Positions 34,226 to 48,136 of a DNA stretch of 64,000 bases are shown here, piece after piece. The stretch comes from Strongylocentrotus droebachiensis. Taxonomy: Eukaryota; Echinodermata; Echinoidea; Camarodonta; Strongylocentrotidae. The stretch is taken from assembly GCA_035222895.1 (NCBI GenBank), contig JAVYIG010000089.1, positions 248,001-312,000 of the forward strand, given 5' to 3'. The position numbers and the translations under genes are program-made. Below the pieces are notes generated by a model. It was given only the letters and a program-made list of their open reading frames with translations, had not been told where the DNA came from and did no database searches. How positions within the stretch are numbered: the stretch's first letter is position 1; every line of letters starts with the position of its first letter.

Positions 34226-34968
34226 ATGTTGGCATTGATAACAGAAGTATCTCCACCTCCCACACCTTTTTTCATTCTTGAACAAAGTTTTTACGCCATA
34301 AATTCCTTTGTCCTCTAAGCACATAAAAACCATCCTGTTACATAATCTCAAACAATTCCAATAGAAATAAAACAATGTACTGTTAAAAAAAATATATACT
34401 TTTCATGAAACTGCTTAATCTAAAATAATAAGTAGGAATAGTACACACTGAAAATCAAATTTTGATCAGTAAAATCATACCATTATTAATTACAATCATG
34501 GAATGATCTTGGCAATAATTGTTCCCCAAATTAAATGGCTCTCTAACTTCCTATCGCAAACTATCACTGCAAAGTTAATATGGGTATTTGCGCAGACTTT
34601 CGAGAAATGAAATCACCAGCATTTTCAATAGCCTACTGAATTCCCTCTCAACATAATATGCTGACTGTGTAATTAAGTCATTGCAATGTTGACACGTTTA
34701 AAAAAGATTCCGCACAGAGCTATCGTCACCGAGTCAACTTCTCGAAAGCCTTCGCAATTATACTCTATGAGGAAGCACACTTCTATTAATTGCATTCATA
34801 CTTCTAGGAGCATCTTTTTCTTCCTTTTTTTGCTTTCCTTCACAGCAAACCAAAAGTCAAGCAAACTTTCTGAAATGCCAATGGATGCATGACCCAATCG
34901 GGTTATTCTACTGTTTATAGCTTGCAGGGGGTTAGAAGGAAAACATGATCGTAACTATCTTCCCCAAA

Positions 34969-35106
34969 ATCAACTCAGGGGCAATTTCAATACCCTATTG
35001 TATATCTAATCAAAATCAATTTTTGAATTACCAAACATGTCATTGTAATGTTCGCAAATTTCAATAGGTGACACACAAGGCTATTGAAATTGCCAGAGGT
35101 TGATTT
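34969..35106. repeat. Short inverted-repeat element
   Basis: ATCAACTCAGGGGCAATTTC and the inverse-related GAAATTGCCAGAGGTTGAT bound about 138 bp. Flanking DNA from 34560 has related but weaker arrangements. Confidence 0.5.
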
Positions 35107-38100
35107 TTCGAACGTAATTGCGATTGTGTTGAATGTACTCAATACATATAGGATAGTATAATGATGCAATAGACAATGGTCCATACTCAATGGAATGGCA
35201 GAAATGGTCAGCTTAACTTCCCATTTGGTCTCGTTTAAGGGAGTTTCGCACAATTAAAAAAAATACTTTATGTATATTTCAAGATGAGCAGAAAAACAAA
35301 GGAATTGCTAAACCCTACATTTCAAGTCAACCTTACATAACGTAATATGAATATTTGAGGAAATCCTGCTGAACTTTTATTGAATAGCTCTTGCCCAAAT
35401 TATCTTCATCTGCTAACGGTATATTAAAATAAATCATACTCTCTAGTGGCAATGAGAAACAAATTCCCTTTTTACTATAACCAAAAATTGCATGTGTAAT
35501 ACGGTATACCAAAGATTATTGATTGTTAAGAAATTGTTAAGATACATAATTGTGTAACGAGATATATTTTAAGTTGATGCCATTGTAAGAACAATACAGG
35601 TGCTAGATATCAATTTACCGTACACTGCAAACTAAGCTTTGTATATTTAGTAAAAATGATGCTGAAACAAATAAAAATACACAAATGAACATTGTAGTAA
35701 GAGATAGCATGATATTGAACTCTCTGTGAAAAAAAAGAGAAAAATAACAATACATCAAAATATTCTTTGGCATTGTAATCATGATCTACATGTATACCGA
35801 CTGGTAAGGTATTTACTCAATTGAACATAGTACACGAATACACAAGACTTGATTTTACGAAAAGGAGAGAAGTGAAAACTTGTCACATGCAAATTAAAAT
35901 GCAGAATTGCAGGTAAGATAAAATCAGGTAGAATAAAAAAAGATCGATCATATGAAATAGTTGGAACTACAAAAGGGATAAGAGGTTTTACAAACTTTGA
36001 AAACAAAGTTGAGAATTTGAAAACAATGAGCAATTCTTGAATTCCTGAATAGAAGGTGAAACAAAAAAGAAGTCAATTGAAATACAAACCAGTGAAGAAT
36101 CATGCTATAAATTGTACTTATTACCCATTTGATATTATTATCAATACAAATGGGTAAGACAAAGCTATTTTGATCTTACCCAGAAACTTCTCCTCCCTTG
36201 ACTGTAGCAGAGCCAGTAAATACCACAAACAATGTACATTCAATAAAACTAGTACCATATGAAAACAAAAGTTTAAACCAGCAACAAAATACATTTCAAT
36301 AAAAAAAAGCCATCAAGACTAAGCAGAATACAAGCAATGTACATTGTAACTGGTTTCGCTAAAAGCGAGTCTTACAGAAAAGAATACACCAAAAAAATTG
36401 AATAACATTAACTGGTGCTTTTTTGTAATACCATACATGTATCTGGAGCAGAACAAAAATTATGAGCACAATTATTGTACATCAATACTGGATGAAGAAC
36501 CCATACAATTCTATTATTTCATGTTCTGCAAGTTTCTACATTTTTTTTGTGTCCACTTCAGAGTAGACCTTTATATATTATAAAAATATTTCCAAGAATG
36601 ATATAGTATACAGTATAGGACACTATAAACTCTACTTGCAAAAAGTGCAATATTTTGACTGATTATGACATGTATATTCTATGCATAGTCTGCTAAAGCT
36701 GCTACATGGACATTCTTTTCTATACTGCCTGTCAACGATATCGATTAAACTCTCAAAATTAGACTTACTTTGAAGTTGGATAAAATGATGGGGGGGGGGG
36801 GGTGGGGGTGGATTACTGTGAGTATATTTTGTGACCAGAATAAAAGTACATGAACAGTTCCAGTCCAAGTAGTACAAATATTTGTTTTCTAAAAAGGACA
36901 ATTTCATACTGTATGTAAAAATTGGCTATGATCTCATAATAGAGTGTATATCCAAAGGGACACAACAACAAATTCCCTGGCTTTTTGAATGGAATTGAAG
37001 AAAGAATTCTTGTGTGTTTCACACAAACAAGCCCTGAAGTGTGTTCTCCACTATTTCAGTCAAAGAAAACACATTTGGTCAGAACTCATCAAGTCATAAA
37101 TAAACTGAATGTGGTCTTCAAATATCTTCATCAGCATGCATTTAAACATGGTCATTGTGCAAACAGTGTGTTTCTCCCAATACCGCAACATACAGCTTTA
37201 CACCTCTTTGTTTTGTTATAAAACACTGGCAGGTTATAGAGGCATCCTAAAAAAAAACCTGCCTAAAAAACACATGGAATGATTCCAGAAGTTCAAAGGC
37301 ACTCAGAGCTACATTATTTCAATTGATCGCGAACAAGAGGTACCGGTACGTTCTTCTCTGACTTTAGAATTTCAATCGTAGATTTTCATATCTTGCCAAC
37401 ATTATTCAGATGCGCACACTGTAGATAATTCAGTTTCCACTTTATACATGGTTCACACAAGTTAAAAGCTATCACAAGTAATAAGAGAGCCAATGATTTA
37501 AGAAAGCAGAACAAAAAATATTCAAAATGATGATGAATCTGCTAAAAATAACTTGCTTCTATGTCTTTGGCAAGAAACATAAGATATTGAATACATATCA
37601 CAAATGACCATTTATTGTAGAAGAAATCTAGCTGATAAAATAACTCTTAGAAGAAGGTTATACTACAGCCTACATTTGAATTTTCAACCACGGAAATTTC
37701 TAACGCAATGTGCTTATTGTAAGTTACATACTACGGCACATACATGTATACTAGCCATAGGCTAAATCTATGTGGGTCCAAACCGTGCAGAGTTCTTGTC
37801 TAAAATGTGATTTAAAAAACACACACCCCTCTCTCTACTGAAATGTCAGGCAATCCTCTCTAGGTACAATGTATCTGAAACACACACTATTCATTGAGGA
37901 CGTTAGCTCCATGTCAAACAGACCATATTTTCTATCAGTATTTGTAATGGAATGTCGTAATATAATTTGTCAGTGTAATATTGAAACAACCTTCATACCA
38001 CCTCAGCATTTGCCAATTATTTTCTCCTTTTTGACAAATTTTGAAATTCCAACAGTAGACACTTTCTCTTTTTGAGTAAGGCAGTTGCCTTGTCATCAAA

Positions 38101-38988
38101 AGACTGAGGTTTGTTGAAAATTAAAAGGATGCATTATAACATCCTTCGCCTTTTTATGAGTCATTGTTGAAAAAGACTGTGGTATGAAGGCTTTCCATTT
38201 TTTTTATTGGTCAAAGTTCACTGTTCATACAGCTGGAAAAAAAAATGAATTTAAACAAAATGGTAACAAATGAAAATAACATGATTCTAAATTATTAAAA
38301 AACAATAAAAATATACTGTCTACGTGTATTTCGATCACTTGAGCATTTCAGCTGGCCATCTTAAAACAGTGCAATGAAACTTGGAATGCCTGGAATACGT
38401 TAAGATCTGTTCAGAAAATCAAAATATTTCTTTAAATCTGTTAAATCTACAGTGTATACACGATAAGCTGAAAATAGAGAGATCAAATAGAAGCTAAAAT
38501 AGGAATACACACAGCCGATAAATTAAGAATAGCCAGACGATTGATGTGATTTCATAAAAAGATTGAAAGTTGTATTTACAATGAGCAATACTAAAAACTC
38601 AAATCATATATATATATATATACACACAGGCTAAGAAAATAAATACAAAACACTCTGATTACAAGAAAGGAATTATTAAAGAGGGGTGAAATGCGTCACC
38701 TAAAAACAGTCCTACACTAGTCAATGGTATCTCCAAAGAGAAAATTTCACAAGGCACTTTGGGCAATAGAATACAATTCCCTAGGAAATACACAATTCAT
38801 AATTACGTAAAAATGTCTCAAGATAGTGTCTATTTTCTTGTAGAGGTTTTGTTTTTCCATCAAAATTCCTGAGAATGAAGCAACATTTTTTTTTCTTTTT
38901 CGGTCATTCTTCGTAAAAGTCTAGAAGAAAGGCCACAGAGATAAAGATGGCGGATGGATGGTAACAAAGAAAGAGACGAGCAAGCCCT
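35107..38988. other. AT-rich region, possible 3' UTR or spacer
   Basis: Lies downstream of the last candidate minus-strand exon. Contains a run of 13 G at 36790-36802, a TA/AC dinucleotide patch near 38605 and a small TACCCA hairpin near 36120-36180. No exon recognised. Confidence 0.45.
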
Positions 38989-39037
38989 CTATCGAAGAGC
39001 AGCAGATTTAGTAGAATGAATACGTGGGCTTGTACGA
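38989..39037 (-). CDS. Candidate terminal exon of the Ser/Thr-rich gene
   Basis: Acceptor TTATCTCTCTAG; in phase 2 it reads RTSPRIHSTKSAALR and stops at TAG 38991-38989. In phase 0 it stops sooner, at 39008. Composition fits the rest of the gene, but the evidence is thin. Confidence 0.35.
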
Positions 39038-42000
39038 CTAGAGAGATAAAAGGGAAGATAAAAGAAAGAAGAGAGAACATTTGTTAAATTAATTGTGGTA
39101 AAGTAGTTACTACAAGTAAATTCCTTTGAAGTAATTTAGTAAAATTAAAAGAGAGACAAAATTAAGAGCACAAAAGCAAAACAAACCTTGATATGCACAA
39201 AACTCAAAGAGTTTAGAAAACTTACTCTGGCATTCCAAAGTGCAAGTTTTTTGCTTGCATGCAAACACTTGGATTAGTTACGACAGGTTATTTTTCTCTA
39301 AAATAATAGAAATAAAAAACAATTGTAAATAGAAATTGCAAAATATACAAAATGAGAAGATGAACAATTAATAATTGATTTACATTGCTCATGAGAAACA
39401 TTGAAATTCAATTAAAAGTATATTTGAAAAAATACAATTGTGAATAGATTTTTTTTTAAATGAGAAAAGGAAAGAAAAATAATGGATTATTTTGCTAATG
39501 AGAAACATTCAAATTCAAATAAGATTAAAAAGAAGAAAAAAAATCAAAATACATGTACATTCAGTGACAGCAAAAGGAAAACACATGCAGCAAACTGAAG
39601 AGAAAACAAAAATGTGTCATGACAATTCAGCAAATAAAATGCATACGGTAAATCAAAGAAAATGTTCTTTTTCTTCCTGGTTGCCCAACCACACCAGCAA
39701 CATGACTCACAAAATAGTAATTCAATTGTTTTACTTTGGGCACAGTTATATTGTACACTGTGAGCCAGAGGGTACTAAGCCATATGCATGTTTACTTTAA
39801 CACAGATCTAATGCCCGTCTGGCTCTCAAAAGACACTAGGGACTTTTAGATTTGCGTGGACTGATACGTGTGACGTCCATTCAAGGCAGTGCATTAAAAG
39901 GACGTCGATCGCAGCAATCCACGTTGTCGTTGTGCAAATCTAAAAGTCCCTAATGTCAGTTAGTGCTGAGCCCTGGGTCCCGTAGCACAAAGGTTTGCTA
40001 TCAATTGCAAAATGACAACGGCCAATCACGATCATCGTTGCATGCACATAATGTTCAAAAGGCTGGCCATTAACCAATCAGAATCGTCGGTTTAAATATG
40101 CAATTGATCGCAGACCTTGGAGTCAGGGGGCCCTGGTGGTGGAGATTTTGTTTTTACTGACTGAGTGAAAAAGAACATTTCCCAAGTCATAATCAGCAAA
40201 CAGGGACCCGTTTCACAAAGCCTTTTTTCAATGACAAATGACAAAATCAGTGACAAATCTGCTGATAACCAATCAGAAGCAAGGATGTCAGTAGCTTATA
40301 ACAAAAACTGTCATTTGTCACTGATGACAAGTTTTGTGAAACGTCCCCCTGATGGATCACTGAAGTGAAAATGCATGTCGGTATGAGGAAAACAACAACG
40401 CAAAATATTAAGTTTAACAAAAATATCAAGCAACATTTCTGAGGGTTACAAAAAATCAGATGTCATTATAATATATATTTAGCTGAGAAAAACAAAATGC
40501 AAAATGCTATGAGTGACGGACTATACAACCTGTAGGAGAAAAATGGCTGAAATACTTGCAAGGCGACATAATAGAAAGCAATGAAAACTGAAAGCTATGG
40601 GTCACACTGTCACAATACACAATATGTATCATTCATTTGCATAAAAAGACCCCTAAATAGTTATGACTATATCATCTGTTCAGAGAAAGAAGGATGTTAC
40701 ATAATCTGATATAAATAAAGAGATTAAACACCCTTCTTGATCTAAATAGATGATTTACTCATGCCAACTCAACAATACTATTTCTTATTATTATATTAGC
40801 TTCCAAGTTGTTGAACTTCTAGCTTTGTTGTTGTACGGTGCTACTAGACAAACATGTAGAATCATGCAGAACTAATTCTCGTGTAGCATTTAACACTAAA
40901 TTAAAAAAAGGTTCATGCAGTTTCAACATGAGGAAACCCTCGCCCCCCCCCCACAAACATACGATGAAAAAAAAATTGAGGGCAATATTGCATGATGGTA
41001 TTGTAAGGGGACTCGAATGAGAATAAATTTCTTGAGGAATCCAGTGAAGTTCACACAGGAATGGTAGGAAGCACTGAATGATATCTGCCTGATAAACTTC
41101 ATAGAAAATGCATAATGGCAGAGTAGAAAGCAAAGACAAATGTAAACATCAGGGGGTGGTTTTACAAAGATTCTCAAGTTCCTAACTCCAAGTTAGACTA
41201 ACAAATTATGGAGAGCCATTTGTAGCCTTACAATAAAATATATTCAAAAGCAAAAATTCAAGTATTTTAGACTTTTCATAAATTCCATATCAAGAACATG
41301 GAATCTCCCATGATAATAGAACATATGAATGATTTGAATCAACATTTTATGCCTTTAAAAATAACTTTTACAAACATTTTCAAAGATGCTAACGGCTTTC
41401 CATAATTGCTAAGTCCAACTTATAGAAAGGTTCAACTTAGGACCTCCATGAAACACTCCCAGGGCCTAATTGCAAATAATACAGTTTACATGAACATATA
41501 TTATGTCGGTGTTGCTTTTCAGTATGCATCTGCAATTGGATTTCAACAGCAAGTTTTCAAATACTTTATTTGAGACTTTAAGCTCACTATCAAAGAAGGG
41601 GGAGGGGGATCCTTCTGTATAGCACACAATGTAGAAAGCAGATGTAATGAAAGAATGATCATATCATATGACATCACACACACAAAATAGACCTAAAATG
41701 AAGTGATGCCATTGTGTGAAAATTTTGAATGAAATTCATAGAAAGAAAGTCAGAATAATTCTATATCTTGCAAGAGAAGAGTAGTCTATGAGCACAACCC
41801 TACCGGTGTATGGAATTGAAACACGCACTAAGAAACCTAATGGCTATTGATCTCACTGCAAATACATGCATGTAGCTTATACAAAGAGGACAAAAGTAAA
41901 TATGTTGTGCTGTATCTGGTACACCGGTATATGGAAACTAAATTTACTATAGAATTGTAATTGTTCTGTATAAACGTTATGCTTTTTTAATGTAAATATG

Positions 42001-45000
42001 TTTTATTTGTATATAATGTATGGATATACTGTACATGATGGTATTTGTTTGAAGAATAAACAACCCCGTGGAAGGGGGGGGGGGGAGAAAGAAAGATAAA
42101 ATTGATGTTTGAATTGAGCAATATAAAGATGAGCAAGAGCAAACTATAGTGTGATACTGTGATAGTGTGGTGATCCGCAAAATGTTTAGTCAAATGAATA
42201 ATGTGAAGAGATTCAAAAGAGGTTACATATATTCATATGGTTCTATGAGATTTCTAAAGGGGATGAAAGTGCTCAAATCCAGACCAGTACAGGGTTTCAA
42301 TCTATAGCAAATAACGAGTTACAAGACAAACTTTATTCCCATTTTTTTCCATTGCATTTTGCGCATTTGCAACCAGATGGACACAGAAAATTAGGCATGA
42401 AGCTTACAAAGACTATCCAAAAAACCTTGATTTTGATTGGCTGTTGAGCCCAGTTACGCTGGTAGTTGCCATTGATGCCAAAGTTACCATCAATGGTAAG
42501 TTTTATGCAATGAGGCCTAGTATAGGGTTTCAATCTATAGCAACAATGAGTTACAAGACAAACTTTATTTCCATTTTTTTCCCCATTTCATTTTGCGCAT
42601 TCGTAACCAAATGGACACAAAAAAATTGGCATGATGCAGCTTCCCAAGACATCAAAAAAACAATTTCCTTTTTGTTTGGGGGGGGGGGGGGAAGGGGTAG
42701 GGAGAAACTTCTTAGTTTTGTTGTTGTTGGTTTTATTTTGGGCGTTTAGTCAGCTTTGACTATTTACACCTGATCTGGTTTTCTAAGTCTTGTCGAGATA
42801 GTCGAGTCAAGTAATGTAAATTTGCAAATTTTTAAATTTGCAAGAGAAGAAACTGTAAAACACTTTTTGCCCCCTCTTTTTTCAAACGAGACAAAAACAA
42901 AAATAAATAGAACAGAAGCTTAGTTCTTAGTTCTGGTTTGAGCACTGTATAAATCAAAGTGAGTGAAGATGATAAGAGGTTTGTGTTGTGATCTATGCAC
43001 TCACCAAGGATACTTGACTGAAAATACCTTGTCTGTTGATGACGTAGTAGAGTATAGCTGCTGAATCACCTAAGAAACAATTCATGGATGGATGGGATAT
43101 ATGCCTGTTATCTTGTTATTCAGTCAAACCTGCTTTAGTGACCACCTGTCTACTAAGACCACATTTTTTGTTGGCCTTCAAAATGGTTTCTCATTGAAAC
43201 ATGCACTAAAGGAACCTGTACATAAAGACCACCTGCCTATAAAGACCACTTTTCTTGTCTCCCTTGGATGGTCTTTATAGACAGGTTTCACTATACTACA
43301 CTGTATGATCTAGTGAGATCAGTCTCTCTCGGGCGTGATTTATTCTTGTTTAGGATGCCTACATCTAGGAAGATTGTGTGAGTGTTGAAATAGTTTGCAC
43401 ACTATGGTGCGAGCATCACAACGTTACTATACGCGAGTTCCTAAATAGCTCTGGAACGCATGACCCCAAAATATCCACAGATCTTTTACACAATGGATAC
43501 GTCCCACATGTGCATTTTAGAATAATCACTGCCAAAGGATGGAGGTGCTTCATGAATATCTTTTGTTTGCCTCTTGAGAAGAATACTTCCACCTGTGTAT
43601 CAGATAAATGTACTGTTGGTGCATAAATGAATACTGATTACATAACATTCATGAGCGCGATCCGAGTATTCGTCTTAATGGTTTTACAATTTGGGTACGA
43701 ATGACCTTTATCTGCCCATGCGCAAATCCCAATTACGAACTCGCTTATTAAACATTGTGATGTTTTTTTACCGTGATAGAAGGGCCGGTATGAACACCAC
43801 CTTGGGAGTGATAATTCCCACCATCATCCTCATGAGCAGTCAATATTTGTATACCGTATGCTGAATGCTATCTACATGTATCAAAGTCATTATGAAGGTT
43901 GGACTACAATGTGTCTATTAGAAATGATATAAATGGTGTTGCCTTGTTAATACATGTACATGTTTTGGATATATGTGAAACATGAATGCCAACTACTGGG
44001 AAATTAATTGTGTGTTTGGTCGGATTGTTGTTTCATGTTTATATGTACACCCACAGCATATTGAGAGAGAAAGTTGTGATACGCACATCTACACATACGC
44101 GAGATGGGTCTAAGGTTAAACCATGTTGCTCCATATATTTCTCTCATACGTACAATCTCTATGAGAGGGAACTATTTTGGAGCTTCCTGAAATGCCTGAC
44201 CAATCAGAAGCAACTTCCGGTGGTCTAACCATCTCTCTCAGGTAGCTATGTGTACACCTACCACGCTGTTAGTTTAGTACTGAATTATTCTTGCAATGTG
44301 AATGTCAATACTTGGTTTGATATGTCATCACATTCTACACAACATCAACACTTTGGTAACAAAAAATAATAATAACAATAATAGTACAGTTCTTATAAAG
44401 CTCATAATACATTTGTTAACATCTCTACGCGCTGTAGGAAAAATGAAAAAGAAAAAGTAAATACTAGTAAGGAAAAAGTTTTAAAAAAAAAAATATATAT
44501 TCTACACAGCATGGTCAAATTCTGATTTGTGTTCACATGCAAACTCTGACTAAAATACAATAGCAGGACAATTCGCCACTTAATACAAATCCTACACACT
44601 GATTGAACAGTACATTTTCAGTAACTTCTTATTACGCCTTAAGTATCCACACAGATTGCAACTTAAAGAAAAGAAAGAACTTAAGAAGCACTGTATACTA
44701 AACAGACTCAAGACTCTGTGATTGACAATCCATGCGCCCTGTGAAAGCAATGCAAATTGAACGGTTACATTCAGCGACAGGGAACATGCTATAATACCGG
44801 ATGCACATACATGTAAATAACCCATGCAAAATATACTTGCATCCTCATATCAAACAGCTAGGTTAGACAGCATATGGCAAGCCATTCAATCATCTCACAT
44901 GGAATGTATCGTCAGCAACCCGTCATCACTCCCCACAACACAAACTCAAAGGTCTGTCCTCATCAGCTTGAGATTGCCAAATAGCCCGCTATTTCGGATT

Positions 45001-48000
45001 TGGGAAATAAGCCCGCAGTTACAAATCGTGCCCTCATCAGCTCGAGACTCGAGCTAGAGATATTTTGCTCAGCGCTCACGCATAGTGCGAATGTTCGGGC
45101 TGGTGAAGACGCAAATAGCGGGATATTTTGCAAACTAGCCCAAGATATCTTGGAATGATTATCTCGACCAAATATCCCGCTAATTGCAACTTCGGGCTGA
45201 TGAAGACGCAAATTAGCTGGATAATTTGCAACCGGGAAAGTTAAAATAGCGGGTTATTTGGCAATCTCGAGCTGATGAAGACAGGCCTAATTTCACCCTT
45301 TCGATGTTGTGAGAAATCATGAGAAAGCAAAGACAAAACATCAACCTAGGATCTGACCCTAGCACATCAATAACCATTTTGAAAGTCGGGTATATGCATG
45401 CATGCGGGCGGGCGGAGGATCAATGGCCATGCTTCTTTGTTTTTTTACCAGACTTGGGCCATTTCGTAGCAACGACACATGGCGGGAGCTATGCGAGAGC
45501 GACGGGAGGACTGTCACAAGGAGAGAGGAAGCAACAGAGATTATAAAAATACAGAGCAGAAGTTGGGTGCAAGGTTGGAATACCTTAAACAGAACGCATC
45601 ACAAGAGAGGACCTGAAACTGTATTTTTCATGACAACATGAACTCTGCATTAAATTTGTGCAGAATTTGGTAACTTTTTTTAATGTAACACAAAGGCTAA
45701 GGACGATACAAATTTATTTTTTGTAGGAATAGTAATCCTGATCATCATTTGAGATTTATCTTAAAGTTTTCTAGAATCCGATAGTAAGTTTGGAATTAAA
45801 GTTTAAAAAAAAGATACATTTCCATCGCTTTTCAAGCTTACATTGAAAAGAAGCCTTCAAAAGTAGCTGGAAATATTTGATTAGCACATCTTCTCACCAA
45901 TAAAAAGTTTTTTTTCTTTAATGTCAATATCTGAACAAGTCTAATTTCTGTGCAAGTACAAAAAGAATCCATTTCAGGTCCCTTCTAGAAGTTCACATTA
46001 TTCCATACATAACACTCATAAAACATTCAAGAAGAAAAAAATGGCTATACAGCCACAAAGTGAAATTGAAAGGCATTTCTTGTGAATTCTTTTAACAAAA
46101 TTACTGTCTTTTCCTGACTTACAATGTCAGTAAAGAAAAATAATATTTTAGAACAGGTGACAAGCAAAATGATCAGATTCTTAGCATGTGCCATCTCTCT
46201 GTAGAAAATAAAATGCAAATTAGATCAGGTACAATGAAAAGAAATTGACCAAATTGGGTACACATATAAATGCACAATTCAAGAAACTGAAAGATAGTTC
46301 GGCAAACGGCGACAACATAAGCTACAATAAAATGCTGCCCTCATGAGACAAGAAAAGATGCTTTGTTGCTTCAACGAGCTGCAATAACAGGAAGGAAGAA
46401 AGATTGTTGTGATCAAGTGCGCCATCACAAGTACATACATGTAGTTGGAGCAAAAGAAATAAAAATGCTGGATGACATGAAATTGTCACATTCTGGCAAA
46501 TAATATTTACTGGGCAGCTCATGTATGTTTTGACGTTTGAACTGTTCAAGGGCTGTTTCCATTGCAAAGATGTTGTCAGGTGCAGTGCAACACATTATTT
46601 GCTGGTGATCGTGACATTGCCAATTCCACTTTGCGTGGTGGTATGATGCATGTGAGGTTGAATCGCTATTTTAGTAATCTTCCTTTATTTTGCACAAAAG
46701 CAGAAAGAGTCTTGTTCAGGAACATGAACTATTGACCTCATCACTCCAGATACTTTGTTCAACATCTAAAACCTTTCGTTACTTTAGCAGTCATGCCAAA
46801 TGACTGAAATTCACATAAGTTTGATAAATGATGTGAGTGCTTGTTCACAAGTGCCCAAAACTCACATTCTAAATCAAATATATTTTGTATAAAAGCTGCG
46901 CTATATAAATTTATTATTATTATTATTATTAATTCCCCCCTGTAAACTGGCATAATCTATTTCAAAATGTCATGAACATGGCAGATAATTATATTGGAAA
47001 CAGCCCTTGGTTCAAGTTCGCCGTTCTTTTTCAAACACAATTGAAAGAAATACAACGCTGATATCTGCCTGCCTGCCTACATGTAAATGTATCTCCTTGG
47101 CTGATATGCTAACTGGCTTTCCAGATACTGTAGCTTTCCACTAGGTATTAATGGCTTCATTATTTGAAGAAAAAAAAGACAAGGGAAATAATGAGATAAG
47201 AGTTAGTTAGTGAGCTGTAGATATGATGTGAATATAAAGAAATCTCCTCAATATTGATAGCAAACAGTCAAAGCCCATTTTTATAAAGACCTGTGATTCA
47301 ACTTGACTACAGTCCTCCGATCAATCACATACAGTACGTACAAACGCCTTCGGTACCGAATTGTGATCGATAAAAGGTTGCGCTCATTTTGAATCAATTG
47401 TTACTGTTTATAAGATAGGGACAAAAAGACTGTTATTTTTTAAAACAAGTCATTTGACCCTGTTGGCATTAGTATCATTGTACAAATACTTTTCCATCCA
47501 AAATCTAAGCTTTTGGAATGATTACATTTATAATATATATGAAAATTACAACCATGAACATACTTTTGTCAAATCCAAGTTCAGATGTGCATATTCCTTG
47601 CTTTACAGGGAAACAGTTGAGTGAATATATAACACAAAGACATAAATATATTTGTAATATATGCAAAATTGTTGGATTGGCATCAAAGCAAAATATCCAG
47701 TGAAGTCCACAGCAAAGGGATAAAAATACAAGCAGAAAAAGGGGGTTAGAGAGAGAGAAATTTGAAGAAATTGAAGAATACCATTCTATCCATAGATCGA
47801 TCGATCTTCAATCTTTCAGTTCATTCAGAATGGTAAATAGTTTAATTCAAATTAGTAACGAATATAATAAACCAATTGTTAGTTGTAAATGTAAAATAAG
47901 AGTTAAAATATGATTAGAATCAACCACAGAAAACACAAACAATAGACTGAAAATTAACTGCGTCAAGGGGTGTGGGAGGAGGAGGGGGATCGAAAAAAAG

Positions 48001-48101
48001 ATCAATCAGAAAACATGATGGTACTATAAGTTATGATATGTGAGAATAGAAGATTGGAAGAGAGAAAGCATAAAACTGAGGTGGGAGATGAAAGAGAGGA
48101 A

Positions 48102-48136
<35 letters not shown>

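Noticed and set aside
43005..43069. Frame reading DSAAILYYVINRQGIFSQ as the true exon frame
   Set aside because: It looks protein-like but does not match the phase left by the upstream exon at 48568; kept only as an alternative.
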